6,476 nucleotides of DNA from Acidobacteriota bacterium (lineage in GTDB: Bacteria; Acidobacteriota; Vicinamibacteria; Vicinamibacterales; SCN-69-37): assembly GCA_021824055.1 (NCBI GenBank), contig JAKALV010000187.1, positions 1-6,476 of the forward strand, in the 5' to 3' direction. The translations under genes were made by a program, and so were the position numbers. Below, piece after piece: positions 5,314-6,476 of this stretch. Within the stretch, counting starts at the first letter, position 1, and the number at the start of each line of letters is the position of its first letter. Below the pieces are notes generated by a model that made no database searches, was not told the origin of the DNA, and saw nothing but the letters and a program-made list of their open reading frames with translations.

Positions 5314-5350
5314 CCAGGGGAGGCGGCCGCCAGGCCCCACGGTGTGCAGC

Positions 5351-5380
5351 TCCATGGAGCTTCATGGAACTTCATGGTGA
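5351..5380. repeat. Right CATGG repeat block, 10-bp period
   Basis: Three consecutive 10-mers (tccatggagc, ttcatggaac, ttcatggtga) place CATG at 5353, 5363 and 5373. Part of the block is the inverted copy of 5099-5115. It ends 18 bp before the lipoprotein stop codon. Confidence 0.75.
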
Positions 5381-5398
5381 AACGCTCTTGAACTGTTC

Positions 5399-6214
5399 TT
5401 ACTTCCCGCGAATCGTCACGCCGCCGTTCGTCGTTTCCACCCGGATCTCGGGACCGCCGCCGTTGAGCGTGGCCGTCAGCCGCCGGCGCGAGTTCTCGGT
5501 CATCTCAAGCGGCAGGCCCTCTGTGGTGATGCCGCCATTGGTCACGCGCGCGCTCACGCGTGCCTTCACGGTCTTCGGTACCGTGACCACCACCCGCCCG
5601 TTCGTGGTTTCCGCCGTGACGCCATTGTCGCCGAGCGCCGCATAGTCGAGATCGACCACGCCATTGGTCGTTTCGGCGCGCGTGCTGCCCTCGAGGTTGA
5701 CGCCACGGATCCGGCCGTTGGTGGTGGCGAGCTGCAATTGTCCGGTCATGTCGCGGACGTCGATGTTGCCGTTGGTGTTCGACAGCTTGAGCAGCGTGCC
5801 CTTCGGCGCCCGCACGTGGAACCGCACTTCCCGGTTGCCGCCAAACAGGCCGGTGTTCGCGACCTTCGCGTCGAGCGTAATGCTGCTGCCGCTGACCGTT
5901 TCCCGGATCTCGATCGCCTCGGCGGCCTGCTTCGCCTCGGCATCCGTGTAGGCCTTGGCGATGCGTTCGGCGGTGATGCTGACCTTGGTGCCTTCCGCCG
6001 CGTCCACTTCGATCACGCCGTTGGTGTTGAGAATCTCCAGCGTGCCGCCGGGCGTCAGCGTGTAGTCCTTCTTCCACTCGCTCCGGCCTTCGGCCTGACT
6101 GGAAATCTGCAGATTGCAGGCGCCCAGGGTTGCGGTGGCGGCCATCAACAGGCCGGCGGCGGTCAGGCGGCGGCCCATGCGGCCTTGGGGAACGGAGCGG
6201 CTGGACAGGGACAT
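5399..6214 (-). CDS. DUF4097-like lipoprotein with Thr-Asn-Gly beta-repeats
   Basis: 271 aa, TAA at 5399-5401. The ATG at 6214 is chosen because GAGGAG lies 7 nt upstream. The frame stays open to 6400, but without such a site. A basic n-region with Arg12-Arg16, a hydrophobic stretch and a lipobox 'LGAC' (Cys33) indicate export and lipidation. The mature part is a chain of short beta-strands marked by TNG at 64, 147, 165, 183, 204, 225 and 262, mostly 18 or 21 residues apart, as in putative adhesin/DUF4097 proteins predicted to form a right-handed beta-solenoid. A charged helical insert (83-103) lies between the first and second strands. Family members have no established enzymatic activity and are often cell-envelope proteins. 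The gene is divergent from the cytochrome c gene (67 bp) and convergent to the acyltransferase. No functional link to either is visible. Confidence 0.85.
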   Translation of the reverse strand: MSLSSRSVPQGRMGRRLTAAGLLMAATATLGACNLQISSQAEGRSEWKKDYTLTPGGTLEILNTNGVIEVDAAEGTKVSITAERIAKAYTDAEAKQAAEAIEIRETVSGSSITLDAKVANTGLFGGNREVRFHVRAPKGTLLKLSNTNGNIDVRDMTGQLQLATTNGRIRGVNLEGSTRAETTNGVVDLDYAALGDNGVTAETTNGRVVVTVPKTVKARVSARVTNGGITTEGLPLEMTENSRRRLTATLNGGGPEIRVETTNGGVTIRGK

Positions 6215-6281
6215 TGGGGAACTCCTCGGGCAATGATACGGCCCTGCACCATGGACGGTTCGGCATGCTAGGATGCGCGGC
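6215..6281. promoter_or_regulatory. Divergent promoter region of lipoprotein and cytochrome c genes
   Basis: 67 bp between two divergent start codons. TATCAT on the minus strand (6233-6238, five of six to TATAAT) is a possible -10 for the lipoprotein gene, but no good -35 lies 17 bp upstream. AGGA (6270-6273), 8 nt before the ATG at 6282, is a plausible ribosome-binding site for the cytochrome gene. I see no convincing operator. Confidence 0.35.
6222..6227 (-). promoter_or_regulatory. Ribosome-binding site of the lipoprotein gene
   Basis: GAGGAG on the minus strand, 7 nt from the ATG at 6214, is the strongest Shine-Dalgarno match in the window. It decides the start in favour of 6214 over the later in-frame ATG at 6178, which has none. 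Confidence 0.8.
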
Positions 6282-6476
6282 ATGAAAAAAATCTTGCTGG
6301 GGATTCTTGCGCTACTGGTGTTGCTGGTCCTCGGGGCCATCACTGCGGTCGGCTGGCAGGTCGTCCTCGGGCCGGATGCCCGGGCGGTCACCAATCGCAC
6401 CTTTGAACGAACCGACGCCCGGCTCGCCCGCGGACAATATCTGGTGGAGGACGTCGCCGCCTGCTTTCATTGCCAC
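6282..6476 (+). CDS. Membrane-anchored cytochrome c, N-terminal part (3' truncated)
   Basis: ATG at 6282 with AGGA 8 nt upstream. 65 codons run open to the window end. Two lysines are followed by a hydrophobic segment (about residues 4-24) rich in Leu and Val. No clear signal-peptidase site follows, so it is more likely an uncleaved anchor than a removed signal. Then comes 'LARGQYLVEDVAACFHCH', where C61-F-H-C64-H65 is a CxxCH haem-binding motif preceded by the 'RG.YLV..VA.C..CH' pattern common in class I c-type cytochromes, such as those of alcohol-dehydrogenase cytochrome subunits. The window ends on the last base of the His codon. The protein would act in periplasmic electron transfer. Its size, haem number and partner enzyme lie beyond the edge. 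Confidence 0.82.
   Translation, partial: MKKILLGILALLVLLVLGAITAVGWQVVLGPDARAVTNRTFERTDARLARGQYLVEDVAACFHCH

Larger units (their letters stand above)
5179..5338. repeat. Imperfect 12-bp inverted repeat flanking the central hairpin
   Basis: GGGGCCTGGTGG (5179-5190) and CCGCCAGGCCCC (5327-5338) are inverted copies with one mismatch. They bracket the long hairpin at 5209-5287, defining a 160-bp unit that could be a small mobile or palindromic element. A GC-rich background makes chance possible. Confidence 0.45.
5085..5398. other. Gene-free repeat mosaic between convergent genes
   Basis: 314 bp between the stop codons of the acyltransferase and the convergent lipoprotein gene. I see no credible gene. 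Frames open here are composed of repeats. From left to right it holds CATGG repeats phased at 10 bp, a CGCGGAG cluster, a 6-bp hairpin, a 33-bp-arm inverted repeat, a GACAGGCTCAGG string and a second CATGG block. Several of these are inverted copies of each other around the central hairpin. No poly-T tract follows the hairpins on either strand. Confidence 0.8.

Noticed and set aside
5097..5380. CRISPR array
   Set aside because: The repeats are 7-10 bp with no unique spacers of constant length, and several are inverted rather than direct.
5187..5645. Plus-strand open frame of 152 codons over the repeat region and lipoprotein end
   Set aside because: Its first half is translated from the inverted repeat and CATGG repeats, and the second half is antisense to the TNG repeats.
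6215..6400. Upstream extension of the lipoprotein frame to 6400
   Set aside because: It would overlap the cytochrome c start on the other strand and place about 60 residues before a clear signal peptide. GAGGAG before 6214 marks the start.

Overview
The window is GC-rich, protein-dense bacterial chromosome. It looks like an Acidobacteriota (Vicinamibacteria-like) genome or MAG. This placement is inference: it rests on the style of the large M14-peptidase C-terminus, a DUF4097-type lipoprotein, a membrane-anchored cytochrome c, and intergenic CATGG- and CGCGGAG-type repeats that I associate from memory with such genomes. No rRNA, tRNA, CRISPR array, transposase or phage gene is visible.

Layout. 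Positions 1-1112 (+) are the 3' end of a large gene resembling secreted M14 zinc-carboxypeptidase-like proteins of Acidobacteria. It is followed by a 9-bp G-rich tandem repeat and a good intrinsic terminator. Positions 1211-1480 (+) hold a small conserved-looking unknown protein of 89 aa. Positions 4203-1514 (-) are a tight three-gene operon: an Sfp-type 4'-phosphopantetheinyl transferase, a calcineurin-like metallophosphoesterase strongly resembling mycobacterial PptH (4'-phosphopantetheinyl hydrolase), and a D-Ala-D-Ala-ligase-like ATP-grasp enzyme. The first two overlap by ATGA and the third follows after 12 bp. Starting 23 bp away on the other strand (4227-5084, +) is a discrete malonyl-CoA acyltransferase that looks more like a trans-AT polyketide-synthase acyltransferase than housekeeping FabD. 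Positions 5085-5398 are a gene-free mosaic of repeats around a 33-bp-arm inverted repeat. Positions 6214-5399 (-) encode a lipoprotein with seven Thr-Asn-Gly repeats. From 6282 (+) begins a membrane-anchored cytochrome c that is cut off exactly at its first CxxCH motif.

The most interesting part is 1514-5084. The transferase attaches the phosphopantetheine arm to carrier proteins. The PptH-like hydrolase would remove it. The acyltransferase would load malonyl units onto the primed carrier. The ATP-grasp ligase would activate an unknown carboxylate. Together they form a compact carrier-protein priming, unpriming and loading module built around a 23-bp divergent spacer that contains a near-palindrome. 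No ketosynthase or carrier protein lies in the window, so whether this is the edge of a polyketide cluster or a stand-alone regulator of carrier-protein status cannot be decided here.
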